Below, in pieces: positions 34,527 through 42,975 of a DNA stretch of 64,000 nucleotides (position 1 is the first letter of the stretch; each line of letters opens with the position of its first letter). The position numbers and the translations under genes were made by a program. A model generated the notes under the pieces. It ran no database searches, was not told the origin of the DNA, and was given only the letters and a program-made list of their open reading frames with translations. Source of the DNA: a virus; the IMG/VR virus record IMGVR_UViG_3300037475_000240, positions 1 through 64,000 of that record; one strand, given 5' to 3'.

Positions 34527-35216
34527 TTAATACCACATAACTTCTAAATTTACATTCATCGGAGTTGGAGGAGCAGTAACCATTCCTACAGCTGGATGAG
34601 ATGCGCTTGGTTTTCTAGTAGTTAAGAATCCAGTTTCACTAACAAATAAATTAGCTCTAACTGGATAAATTTGATTAGTTTCATATTGATCTGTTTGAAA
34701 AAACATTCTCTGAAACCATACGGTCATTCTTCCAGAACCAGAAACACTATCATCTCCAGGAATATTAGCTACATAATAAGTATAATTTACAATTGTTCTA
34801 ATTGCATTTGGAGTACCAGTTCCAGTTAAATCAAAATTTAATTGAGTACCAGCAACAAATGTAATAACTCCATTAACTGGATTAAGTTCAACACTAACTG
34901 TTGAAACAAAAGTATTGCTAAGAATATTCGGTTTTTTTAATTCCGCTTTAACATCAATTGGAGTTACTAATGTATTATTAGGTCCAGCCACACCCACAGC
35001 TGGTACAATAATTACTTCATTCCAAGAAATATTGGTAAAAGCTTTTGTTCTAATTTCATCAATAACACCAATAGGAGCAGTGCCATTACTGACAGTACCC
35101 ATTACTTGATTTCCAATAACAGTTAATTCGCAAATTTGACCTGGCTGAAATTCGGCGCTAGGATCACAAATAAAAGAAATTGGTAAACTATTACCGGGCT
35201 GAATTAAACGTAGCAT
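34527..35216 (-). CDS. Virion surface protein, paralogue of 26484
   Basis: 229 residues, beta-rich. The N-terminus (LIQPGNSLPISFICDPSAEF) is followed by QICELTVIGNQVMGTVSNGT, a beta-barrel-like stretch. The C-terminal part (SGSGRMTVWFQR ... TGFLTTRKPS ... VGMVTAPP) matches the order of similar segments in the protein at 26484, so they are likely homologous. It has a gagg ribosome site and a candidate promoter at 35230. Probably a capsid decoration or head protein. Confidence 0.6.
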   Translation of the reverse strand: MLRLIQPGNSLPISFICDPSAEFQPGQICELTVIGNQVMGTVSNGTAPIGVIDEIRTKAFTNISWNEVIIVPAVGVAGPNNTLVTPIDVKAELKKPNILSNTFVSTVSVELNPVNGVITFVAGTQLNFDLTGTGTPNAIRTIVNYTYYVANIPGDDSVSGSGRMTVWFQRMFFQTDQYETNQIYPVRANLFVSETGFLTTRKPSASHPAVGMVTAPPTPMNVNLEVMWY

Positions 35217-35229
35217 TAAACCTCACGAT

Positions 35230-35242
35230 TATACGAATTAAA
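35230..35242 (-). promoter_or_regulatory. Candidate late promoter, TTTAATTCGTATA
   Basis: 14 nt before the gene starting at 35216. The match to the shared motif is partial (CGTATA in place of CGCATA). Confidence 0.3.
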
Positions 35243-35315
35243 CCACAAAAAATATACTCTCTTAGTAATATATCTACTAAGTAAGCAAAATTCCAAGGCT
35301 TTATTAATATATAAT

Positions 35316-35732
35316 TTATACTTCGTCTTCAAAGTCCATATCAGAAAGAATTTCATCTTCTAATACTTCTAAGTCAGCATCATTAATATCTAAATTTAAT
35401 AAGTCATCAACTTGACCATCATCTGCCATATTAAATTCTGTTCCATGATCTAAAAGATTCTTTACCATTTTGTCTGGAGTTAATCCTTTAGTATGTCTAT
35501 CAAAAACTTTTGTAGGATTCTTTGGTTTTTTATGTTTAGCTATACTAGTTAATACATTAAGTACTTCATCAGCGTTCTTTATTAAACCCATATCTTCAAA
35601 AATTTCGGCTGCAGAATTTAAATATTCAACAGCCGTTTCTAGTTTGCTAGAAGCAGATTTAACCAGTGGTGAACTCAAAGATTGGTTCATGTTGATTAAA
35701 ATTTCCTCTTCAAACATCTTTTTATTAATCAT
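35316..35732 (-). CDS. Small helical virion protein
   Basis: 138 residues. LVKSASSKLETAVEYLNSAA (about 23-42) is followed by EIFEDMGLIKNADEVLNVL, very like the next upstream gene (KAADYLNSAASIFENAGM), so the two are duplicates. The C-terminus is acidic (EVLEDEILSDMDFEDEV). It overlaps the upstream gene by TAATG. Probably a scaffold-like or internal head protein. Confidence 0.6.
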   Translation of the reverse strand: MINKKMFEEEILINMNQSLSSPLVKSASSKLETAVEYLNSAAEIFEDMGLIKNADEVLNVLTSIAKHKKPKNPTKVFDRHTKGLTPDKMVKNLLDHGTEFNMADDGQVDDLLNLDINDADLEVLEDEILSDMDFEDEV

Positions 35733-35953
35733 TATTTGGAACTTAATTGATCTGCTAAGTCTTTTAAAACTTGAGTTATTTGGTCAGAAATTTCAGGCAT
35801 ACCTGCATTTTCAAAGATTGAAGCAGCAGAATTTAAGTAATCAGCAGCTTTGGCGAGTTTATTAAAGCCGTGAATTTTTTCAATTGAATTAGTTTTTAAT
35901 TCTTTTTCCATATCACTAACAATATCATTTTCAAAACTGCTGATTTTAAACAT
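35732..35953 (-). CDS. Small helical virion protein, duplicate
   Basis: 73 residues, all helical. FNKLAKAADYLNSAASIFEN is the recurrent helical motif in its cleanest form. It is clearly related to the first half of the protein at 35316. Function unknown; perhaps a head-internal or assembly protein. Confidence 0.6.
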   Translation of the reverse strand: MFKISSFENDIVSDMEKELKTNSIEKIHGFNKLAKAADYLNSAASIFENAGMPEISDQITQVLKDLADQLSSK

Positions 35954-35975
35954 ATTACCTACTTATTTAAGAGAA

Positions 35976-36671
35976 TTATTTTTTAGCTTTGTCTTTAGCT
36001 GCTTTATCTTTAGCAGCCTTTTCTTTAGCGGCTTTTTCTTTCTCTTTTTCCTTCTCTTTTTCCTTAGCAAGCTTCTCTTTTTCTTTAGCAGCTTTTTCTT
36101 TCTCTTTATCTTTAGCTGCCTTATCTTTAGCAGATTGAGAATCCTTAGCAGCTTTCTCTTTTGCTTTTTCTTTAGCGGCTTTTTCTTTTTCCTTGGCAGC
36201 CTTCTCTTTATCTTTATCCTTATCTTTCTTCTTAGCTTCAACAACTAAAGAAGCAATCTTAAGGCTTAAAGCGGCAGTTTTTTCCATACCAAGATTATCT
36301 AAGGCGGCAGATGCAGTTAACAAGCTGTCAATAGCAACATCAAAGCCTGCAGAAGCATCTAAGTCATCAGCACTTGAAGAATCACTGTCACTTGAAGAAT
36401 CATCTTTTTCAAAATTATATTTCTTCTTTTTAGCATCATTATCATCAGCACTTGAAGAATCGCTGGAAGAAGATTCTTCCTCTTCTTTTTCTTTCTTCTT
36501 GCGTGCATCGTTATCATCTGCTAATGAACAATCCTCTTCTTTATGATCGGAAGCAAGCAACTCATCTGAAGCAGTCTTGTAATGAGTTCCGAATAGTGTA
36601 TTATGAGCTTCACTCTTTAATACTGCATCCATTGTTGCGGCAACAAAATCTGATACGCTGTTATTTTTCAT
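35976..36671 (-). CDS. Acidic/Ser then Lys-Ala repeat protein
   Basis: 231 residues in three parts: a helical N-terminus (VSDFVAATMDAVLKSEAHN, then HYKTAS), an acidic serine-rich region (SSSSDSSSADD, DSSSDSDSSSADDLD), the recurrent helical motif (LLTASAALDNLGMEKTAA), and a C-terminal 80 residues of K, A, E, D only (KEKAAKEKEK type). The last part is a long charged single helix or a DNA-binding tail. It may be an internal head protein packed with the DNA. The gagga ribosome site is good. A reading frame in the Lys-rich DNA at 35963-36244 is a shadow of it. Confidence 0.6.
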   Translation of the reverse strand: MKNNSVSDFVAATMDAVLKSEAHNTLFGTHYKTASDELLASDHKEEDCSLADDNDARKKKEKEEEESSSSDSSSADDNDAKKKKYNFEKDDSSSDSDSSSADDLDASAGFDVAIDSLLTASAALDNLGMEKTAALSLKIASLVVEAKKKDKDKDKEKAAKEKEKAAKEKAKEKAAKDSQSAKDKAAKDKEKEKAAKEKEKLAKEKEKEKEKEKAAKEKAAKDKAAKDKAKK

Positions 36672-36684
36672 ATGTCCTCGTTAA

Positions 36685-39600
36685 TTAAAAGTTTCTTTTG
36701 TTAGAGGTGGAAAGTGCAGAAGATAATTGACTAAACAAGTCACCTTCATCAGCTGCAGTATTTACTTCACCAGAACCAATCATACCAACTTGAGGCATAC
36801 GACCGGCAGTTTTGACATTGTGTTTAGCTACTACTCTCTTAAGTGAATCAAAAGAGTTATCATTAAAGTTCATTATTTCTTCGACTTGAGCATCAACAGA
36901 AGCTCTGTCATCTAAACATAAACCACGAGCAACCATGTCATAAGCTAATCCATAAGCTCTACCTAATTTGACTTTATAGGTATTAAGCTCTTGTTCTAAG
37001 GCAGCTTTAGTGTGCTCTTTAACAAGTTCACTTGCAAACTCAGAACCACCATCAACTTGACTGTAGAATTTCTTGTAATAAGAAACTGCATCTTTATCCA
37101 AACCTTCAGCAACAAGTGCATCTAAGTCTGTTACATCCAATTTGCCTTCAGAAACTAATTTGTGAATAGCTTCAGCTTCTTTACGAACCTTTGGAGGAGC
37201 ATTAGCTAAGTCCATCATAGCATCATGAATCTCTTCAAGATCTTCAACTTTAGCTAAATCACCAGTTGGCTTGACATCAAGTTGTGTGGTGAAACCGCCC
37301 TTTGGATGAGCATCATGTAGAAGTGGGCTCACTTTAAGAGTATCAGCAGCTAATTTGGCACGAAGAACAGCGCGTCCCTCTTTACTGTCAAAATCAGCGG
37401 AAGCTACTACGTGAACTTCAGTCCCTGGCTTAACTTCAAGGTTCTTAAGTTCTTCTGGTTTTGCATCTAAATCATTATCATCTGATAATTCTTCTAATTC
37501 ATCAAGAGCAGACTCATCTTCAAGTGCTCCATCAACATCGCAGTCCTCATCAAGCATATCTTTTGCTGCATCTAAGTCAGCATTAGTGTCTTGGATAAGA
37601 CTCATTAAATCGTCACTTGAGTGACTATCATGTTCATCGTTCATAGAATCTCCCTCGGCTAATGCCTCAAGTTCAGCCTCAAATTGTGCACGCTTGACAA
37701 TAGCTTTAGTTCCACGAGCATATTTGACAAATGCACTTAGTAAATTAAATCCTTCTCCAACAGCAGTCTTGGCTTCCTTAATAACATCATCAGATACTGC
37801 TGCAACTAAATCAGCATTAGAAGCAGAAACTGCATCTTTATCATATAATCCTGTAATAAGATTAAGCTCTTCTTGATGTTGATCTAATTCAGCAATTACT
37901 TCTTTCATTGCAGTTGTTAATGCAGAATTAAGTTCTTTTCTAATTGTAGTTAATGATCCTGAAGCTGCTGTAGCCATTCCATTATCTACATCACCCATCT
38001 CAGCTTGTTCGCCAGTTAAGGCTCTAACTGCCTCAACTAAATCAGAACTTAAATCTCTTACTTTTTCAGAAAGTTCAGTTACGTTAGCTTTTGGATCGCC
38101 TTCTGCACCTGTATCTTCAGCTGGAGCTGCCCCCATATCTGGTGACGCTGGAGCTGGTTCTGCTGCTGGTTCAGCGGCAGGAGGTGGCATCTCTTGAGCA
38201 CTCTTAACTAAGCTACGTACTTTATCAGCACCTTGTACTTTAATTTTTTCAATTAACTTAGATCCGAATTCTTTGGTTGCAATACTGTCATACAACATTT
38301 CTGCACGTTGACCAGAAAGATCATTAACAGAAGCTGTTAACAAAAGTTTGTCACCCAAGAATACTTCCCACGCACTTTTACCAATATTTTGTGTACCATC
38401 AGCATTAGCGGCTTTAACAAATCTAGCTCTTAAAGATGCTCTTTGTAGTAATTCTTTACGTTTCTTTTCATCAGCAATATCAGCTGAATCTGGACTTGGA
38501 TGCAATCCATCAACAGATCCAACACCTGGGAATGGTTTTTGACCAACCATGTGTTTATCTTCGTGATCGCGAAGTTGATCATTCAATTTCTCAGCCGGAT
38601 ATTTTACTTTACCTGGAGTTGGCTCATTAACACCGCCACCACCTTGAAAATAAGCTTCTTTGCTCTTAAGAGCATCTTTAGCTAAACCAAGAATAGCTGT
38701 GCGACGCATAGCTCTCTCTTCGGAAGTTGCACGAGCTAACATTTTTTTGCGCTCTAACTCAGACATAGGAACGGAATCAACGCCTGGGTGCATTCCATCA
38801 ACAGGACCCATATCTTGAGCCTGCATATGTTTATCCTCATGATCACGAACTTTTTCGTTCATTGGATCTGCTGGATATTGTTTTTGGCCGGGTTTTGGCT
38901 CTTCGGTACCTTGGAAATAACCCTTTTTATTAAGTTCTGTTCCTGACATATTTTCCTCTTGTGTGTTTGAATTATTTGCTAACTTATCTAAACTTACCTT
39001 CATTTGACTCAACTTTTCTTCAATCACCTTAGTTACATCACGAAGTTCTTGAATAGATTCTGTTTCTAAGTTAGCAGAAGCGTATCTTTCGTGTGGTGGA
39101 GCCAATCCTGAATCTGTGTTTGGGTCTGCGGAATTTTCCATCGCAATAGAACCCGACGATTGATTAAATGCAAGATCATTAGTATCTTTTTCAGAAATAT
39201 TTGCAGAGGCTTGAATCTCTTGTAACTTCTGAAAAGCATCTTCCATATCAATCTTAAATTTATTTAAATCTGAAGCATCAATAGTAATTTCTGAAACCTT
39301 ATTATCTTTGCCAGCTCCATCACTAACTGTAATTTTGCCACAAAAATGCTGTTCTGAAATCTTTTTTAATTCATTAGATTTACTTTCTACATATGAATTA
39401 AGAGTATTTGCTGCTGCAATAATGTGCTTAATATTAGCTTTTGGATCTGCCCCATTTACAACAATAGATAATTCTATTGGATTTAAATCTACGTTAATTT
39501 CACCATAACCAGATTTTCTTCTCATATGGTCACAGAAATCTTGTTCTGTTTTAGCAACAACAGCACAATCACTACAAATTGCTTTGCCAACAGCTGTACC

Positions 39601-40152
39601 CATTGATACACAGTTAGAAACACCAGTAGATACTTGTCTTGCTAATTGAGGATATCCTGCTTTATCTAAAGCACATAAAGCAATAACTCTCTTTAAATTA
39701 CGATCATAATATGTATCAACAATAAAACCTCTTACGTGGTCTACTGAACTTGATTTATGATCCACACAAAGAGGCTTTCCTACCCATTTTTTATAAGCTT
39801 TTACTAATTCTTCTTCCGGAAAAATATCTCCATTAGAATTTCTATAAGGTTTAACAGAACTATCAGTTGTTGTCCAGCGCCAAGTTCCACCAGATTTATT
39901 CCAACCTACTTGAACTGGTTCACCTTTTACAGTGAGACGTGGAGTTCCATCATCATTAAGAGCAGCTGCTTCAGCAGCATGCATCATAACAGCAGAGAAA
40001 TATAAAAAGTCTTCTGCTTTTGGTGCTATTTTCTTAAGATTAGTAGCAAATTTTCTAAAATTATCTAATATTTCCGGACTAACAGCTGGAAGACAGGAGT
40101 CTGTATTCTCTACTCTGCTAATCTCTATTAATTCACCAAGTTTAACAAACAT
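36685..40152 (-). CDS. Prohead serine protease fused to scaffold
   Basis: 1155 residues. The N-terminal 210 residues look like a prohead maturation protease: His132 in CVDHKSSSVDHVRG and Ser183 in SNCVSMGTAVG, in the order used by these proteases; a Cys/His cluster (ICSDC, FCDHM) may bind zinc. The remaining 900 residues are helical and acidic, typical of scaffold, and include an internal duplication (about 415-495 and 505-590) built around RDHEDKHM and VDGMHP or VDGLHP, plus LVKSAQ and IVKRAQ sites. It has a gggag ribosome site. The protease would process capsid and internal proteins and then the scaffold. Role by family analogy; catalytic residues inferred. Confidence 0.7.
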   Translation of the reverse strand: MFVKLGELIEISRVENTDSCLPAVSPEILDNFRKFATNLKKIAPKAEDFLYFSAVMMHAAEAAALNDDGTPRLTVKGEPVQVGWNKSGGTWRWTTTDSSVKPYRNSNGDIFPEEELVKAYKKWVGKPLCVDHKSSSVDHVRGFIVDTYYDRNLKRVIALCALDKAGYPQLARQVSTGVSNCVSMGTAVGKAICSDCAVVAKTEQDFCDHMRRKSGYGEINVDLNPIELSIVVNGADPKANIKHIIAAANTLNSYVESKSNELKKISEQHFCGKITVSDGAGKDNKVSEITIDASDLNKFKIDMEDAFQKLQEIQASANISEKDTNDLAFNQSSGSIAMENSADPNTDSGLAPPHERYASANLETESIQELRDVTKVIEEKLSQMKVSLDKLANNSNTQEENMSGTELNKKGYFQGTEEPKPGQKQYPADPMNEKVRDHEDKHMQAQDMGPVDGMHPGVDSVPMSELERKKMLARATSEERAMRRTAILGLAKDALKSKEAYFQGGGGVNEPTPGKVKYPAEKLNDQLRDHEDKHMVGQKPFPGVGSVDGLHPSPDSADIADEKKRKELLQRASLRARFVKAANADGTQNIGKSAWEVFLGDKLLLTASVNDLSGQRAEMLYDSIATKEFGSKLIEKIKVQGADKVRSLVKSAQEMPPPAAEPAAEPAPASPDMGAAPAEDTGAEGDPKANVTELSEKVRDLSSDLVEAVRALTGEQAEMGDVDNGMATAASGSLTTIRKELNSALTTAMKEVIAELDQHQEELNLITGLYDKDAVSASNADLVAAVSDDVIKEAKTAVGEGFNLLSAFVKYARGTKAIVKRAQFEAELEALAEGDSMNDEHDSHSSDDLMSLIQDTNADLDAAKDMLDEDCDVDGALEDESALDELEELSDDNDLDAKPEELKNLEVKPGTEVHVVASADFDSKEGRAVLRAKLAADTLKVSPLLHDAHPKGGFTTQLDVKPTGDLAKVEDLEEIHDAMMDLANAPPKVRKEAEAIHKLVSEGKLDVTDLDALVAEGLDKDAVSYYKKFYSQVDGGSEFASELVKEHTKAALEQELNTYKVKLGRAYGLAYDMVARGLCLDDRASVDAQVEEIMNFNDNSFDSLKRVVAKHNVKTAGRMPQVGMIGSGEVNTAADEGDLFSQLSSALSTSNKRNF

Positions 40153-40310
40153 TAATTACTCCCAGCGTCCTGTTTATCAGTTTCGTCTGTTTTTGATTGC
40201 TTCATTTTGCTTGCAGATATATTTTTAGCGGCTTTTTTCTGCTCATCAGTAAGCTCTTCTGTTTCTACAACAGCTACTATTTTTCCATCACCATGCTTTA
40301 TAAAAGCCAT
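40152..40310 (-). CDS. Small charged protein
   Basis: 52 residues from the Met at 40310 (MAFIKHGDGKIVAVVETEEL), which has an agga ribosome site 8 nt before; an upstream TTG would add 9 residues and is unlikely. It starts as a short beta hairpin and becomes a charged helix (TDEQKKAAKNISASKMKQS). The stop overlaps the start of the protease/scaffold gene by one base (TAATG), so it is probably co-translated. No family known. Confidence 0.6.
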   Translation of the reverse strand: MAFIKHGDGKIVAVVETEELTDEQKKAAKNISASKMKQSKTDETDKQDAGSN

Positions 40311-40436
40311 ATTTTTGTTCCTAATAGGAGACCACAACTTGTTATTTATTATAATGAATTATTACCACAATTTATCCACTGAATGGATTAAACAGTAACT
40401 ATATATTTAATTATTACCATTTAATGATGTCAAAAT

Positions 40437-41090
40437 TCACTCACCAAGCTGTGACTTCTCCTTTATTATATCGTTTAATTGATTTTGTCTTTTATTAAAC
40501 AAGTCTAAAATCAATGGAGTCTTTTTTTCTATCTTCATTTGAATTTCATCTCCAACAGTATCAACCCAACTAGTGGCTAAAATATTGTTTTGAATATGTC
40601 TTTTAATTCTTTCTTCAACAATTTCTTCAATATCATGACATTCAGATTGAATATCTTCAATATTTTTAACTATATTTGGAGCAAAATCTTTTGATTCTAA
40701 ATCATTAAATAAATCACTAAATTTATTTACATTATATTCTAAATCATCTATTGATGCAATGAAAGATTTAATTAATTTTACGGTTTGAGTATCAAAGGAG
40801 AAACTCTGCATAGCATTAACGCATTTAAATGCTGCTTTTTTAAATTCATTAAAATTTTCAATAGATTTATCTCTAAATCTTCTAAGAGCAGCACGTGCTT
40901 TCATTACATCATCTTCACTCATTCCAGGATTATCCTTGAAAGGAGTTTTCATGATATCTAAATGATCGGCTGATAAATGAAGTAATTTCAAAGAATGATT
41001 AAAAAATACAAGCGCACGGGATGCTTGGATTTTCTCCACATCCGAAACTTCATATGTCATATTGACTATATATGCTTTTTTCTTAATCAT
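40437..41090 (-). CDS. Helical protein of unknown function
   Basis: 217 residues, almost wholly helical (FRDKSIENFNEFKKAAFKC, DLEYNVNKFSDLFNDLES, DIEEIVEERIKRHIQNNIL). No enzyme motif. It overlaps the phosphatase gene by 8 nt. Likely a structural or assembly factor in the head operon. Confidence 0.55.
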   Translation of the reverse strand: MIKKKAYIVNMTYEVSDVEKIQASRALVFFNHSLKLLHLSADHLDIMKTPFKDNPGMSEDDVMKARAALRRFRDKSIENFNEFKKAAFKCVNAMQSFSFDTQTVKLIKSFIASIDDLEYNVNKFSDLFNDLESKDFAPNIVKNIEDIQSECHDIEEIVEERIKRHIQNNILATSWVDTVGDEIQMKIEKKTPLILDLFNKRQNQLNDIIKEKSQLGE

Positions 41091-41838
41091 GGATAAATCC
41101 GCCTACACTTTCACTTGGACCAGCACCAGCAATACCAGCACTATTATCATATTGTCCTACTTGAGGTATATGAGAAGTCACTAAAGAATGTTCTTTTATT
41201 GGTTTATCCATATAATTTTCACGAGTTGGACTTTGATTATTTATAGTACTATAAACTGGATCGTCCCGATCCATTAAATTTTTGCCCATATAAGCTTCAA
41301 AAGATGATCTATTAGCTTCATCTAAAAATGAATCTCTACTGTCTCCAGTATATTCTCTTTCATTAGAAACTATATCTGCATTATTATTATCTGTATTAGG
41401 TTTCGATGCCCTAATTAATTTTTCAAAAATATTAATATATTTAGGATCTACTCCAACACCAAACCCCAGCATTTTGGCTTCTTTAATAGCTTCTTCGGGA
41501 TCTTTACCTTTATATTTACATTCATATAAAGCTACTACAAGACCCGTTCTATCTTTTCCATGCCAACAATGAATAAATGTTGGTCCACCATTGATTAATA
41601 AGTCTTTTAAATCATAAGACATTAAATTAATTAATGATTGCATTGTGCCATCTAAAGGAATTACTACTTGTTTAATATTTAGTAATTTACAGGTATTTGC
41701 AATTTGATCTGCAGCTGCCTGATCTAAACTAACAATTTTATTAATACCATATTTTTCTTTTAGATATTGAACGTCTTTAGGACTTGGCGCCGATCCTCTG
41801 TATAATCCATTGTCCACTTGAATGAACTTGGAAATCAT
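41083..41838 (-). CDS. Dual-specificity phosphatase-like protein
   Basis: 251 residues. The N-terminal 150 carry the phosphatase loop HCWHGKDRTG (nucleophile Cys91, Arg97), the HCx5R of tyrosine/dual-specificity phosphatases. NGLYRGSAPSPKDV is typical of the N-terminus of this family. The C-terminal 100 residues are polar and disordered, ending SESVGGFIHD. No transmembrane segment. It sits among head and portal genes, which suggests that it is made late or carried in the virion. Substrate unknown: protein, phosphoinositide or RNA 5' phosphate are all possible. Confidence 0.8.
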   Translation of the reverse strand: MISKFIQVDNGLYRGSAPSPKDVQYLKEKYGINKIVSLDQAAADQIANTCKLLNIKQVVIPLDGTMQSLINLMSYDLKDLLINGGPTFIHCWHGKDRTGLVVALYECKYKGKDPEEAIKEAKMLGFGVGVDPKYINIFEKLIRASKPNTDNNNADIVSNEREYTGDSRDSFLDEANRSSFEAYMGKNLMDRDDPVYSTINNQSPTRENYMDKPIKEHSLVTSHIPQVGQYDNSAGIAGAGPSESVGGFIHD

Positions 41839-42569
41839 TACAAATTCCTTACTAAATTATTTAATACTTCTCTAATATAGGTTGAGTTATGGTTAAATAG
41901 GACGTGCTTAACGAATGTTATAGATTGTCCTATAGCAGATGATGCAGGCATTTTCTTACTTGCTATCTCTGTTTCATTAAGGGAGTATAACTTATTCTTT
42001 AAATTTTCAAGCGAACCTGGTCTTTTCTCAGGAGAAATTCTTTGTAAAGTAAATTTAACAATATTAGCTAAGTAAGCACCAACTGCTGCTGCATCACCTA
42101 ATTCACTAATAGCAGCATTCTTAACCATTTTCTTAGGAAATTTTATTTTGAATTTTTTACTAAATTTAACTACTGCATTTTGTAATGCAACTTTTTCTGG
42201 TTTTTGCAATTTATCTTTTACAGCATTATCAAAATGTTTTTTATATAAAGTTAAAAATAATCTCACTTGCTCTTTATCCGCTTTTTCTCTAAGCTTACGC
42301 ATAATAGCGGAATAAGAAAATTCTTCAACATCAGTTAAATCTAGTTCTTTATCTTCTGCAGAGTGTTGATCTCTATGTTTAAAATATTCAACTTGTCTTA
42401 ATCTTTTTTCAGCTCCAGCCTTAGAGTCTGATTCGCCCAAGTTTTTGCCTTTTTCAGATACAACGCGATATTTGCCCTTCATCTTCATGATGCGGGCTTC
42501 TTTTAGTAATTCAATGCATTCATTATGATATGCATTAGCTAACTTTAGAATATCGTTAGTATTAGTCAT
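41838..42569 (-). CDS. Helical structural protein
   Basis: 243 residues from the Met at 42569; an upstream TTG at 42581 would add four. ILKLANAYHNECIEL is followed by a small basic module, MKGKYRVVSEKGKNLGESDS ... RLRQVEYFKHR, and a long helical body. The start overlaps the end of the upstream gene, and the stop touches the phosphatase start (TAATG). Likely a virion or assembly protein of this operon; no family assigned. Confidence 0.55.
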   Translation of the reverse strand: MTNTNDILKLANAYHNECIELLKEARIMKMKGKYRVVSEKGKNLGESDSKAGAEKRLRQVEYFKHRDQHSAEDKELDLTDVEEFSYSAIMRKLREKADKEQVRLFLTLYKKHFDNAVKDKLQKPEKVALQNAVVKFSKKFKIKFPKKMVKNAAISELGDAAAVGAYLANIVKFTLQRISPEKRPGSLENLKNKLYSLNETEIASKKMPASSAIGQSITFVKHVLFNHNSTYIREVLNNLVRNL

Positions 42570-42966
42570 TTTTCTTAGCAAAATCCTTATATATTCCTAG
42601 TGATTCAGAACCACTCTTAATAAATAGATCGTTAATAGTACCATTACCATCAACTTCTTTTAAAGCTCTAATAGCTCTTTCATTTACAAAAATTAAATTA
42701 CCTAATTGTTTAGTACCTTTAGAGTCAGCAGAATAAAATGAATTAAGAATTATACACTCTTTAAATGCGCCAACTACTTTTCCACAAAATACTGCAGGAT
42801 ATGACATACTTGTTTGTTCTAATTTAATTTCTTCAAAAGAATCTCCTAAATAAAGTTCTATAAATTTATCTTTAAGTAATTCTCCAATAAACTCAGCAAA
42901 TGTTTTGCTTCTATGATGCTCATTAAAGTTACTAATTAAATCGCTTATTTCTTTGGGTTGACGCAT
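42562..42966 (-). CDS. Small protein of unknown function
   Basis: 134 residues, mixed helix and strand. MSYPAVFCGKVVGAFKECII is a hydrophobic core segment. It has a good ribosome site (aagga). It lies between the lytic transglycosylase and the helical protein. No family recognised. Confidence 0.55.
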   Translation of the reverse strand: MRQPKEISDLISNFNEHHRSKTFAEFIGELLKDKFIELYLGDSFEEIKLEQTSMSYPAVFCGKVVGAFKECIILNSFYSADSKGTKQLGNLIFVNERAIRALKEVDGNGTINDLFIKSGSESLGIYKDFAKKND

Positions 42967-42975
42967 TAGAAGTCC

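Noticed and set aside
35963-36244. A 93-residue Lys/Arg-rich frame on the minus strand
   Set aside because: It is an out-of-frame reading of the Lys/Ala-repeat region of the gene at 35976-36671, without a ribosome site.
38348-40228. Several plus-strand frames across the protease/scaffold gene
   Set aside because: They are antisense shadows of a well-supported gene, with random-like, hydrophobic translations.
40311-40436. TTGACA on the minus strand before the gene at 40310
   Set aside because: TTGACA is present near 40427, but no convincing -10 lies at the right spacing (TAAATA at 18 nt is weak), so I do not call a promoter.
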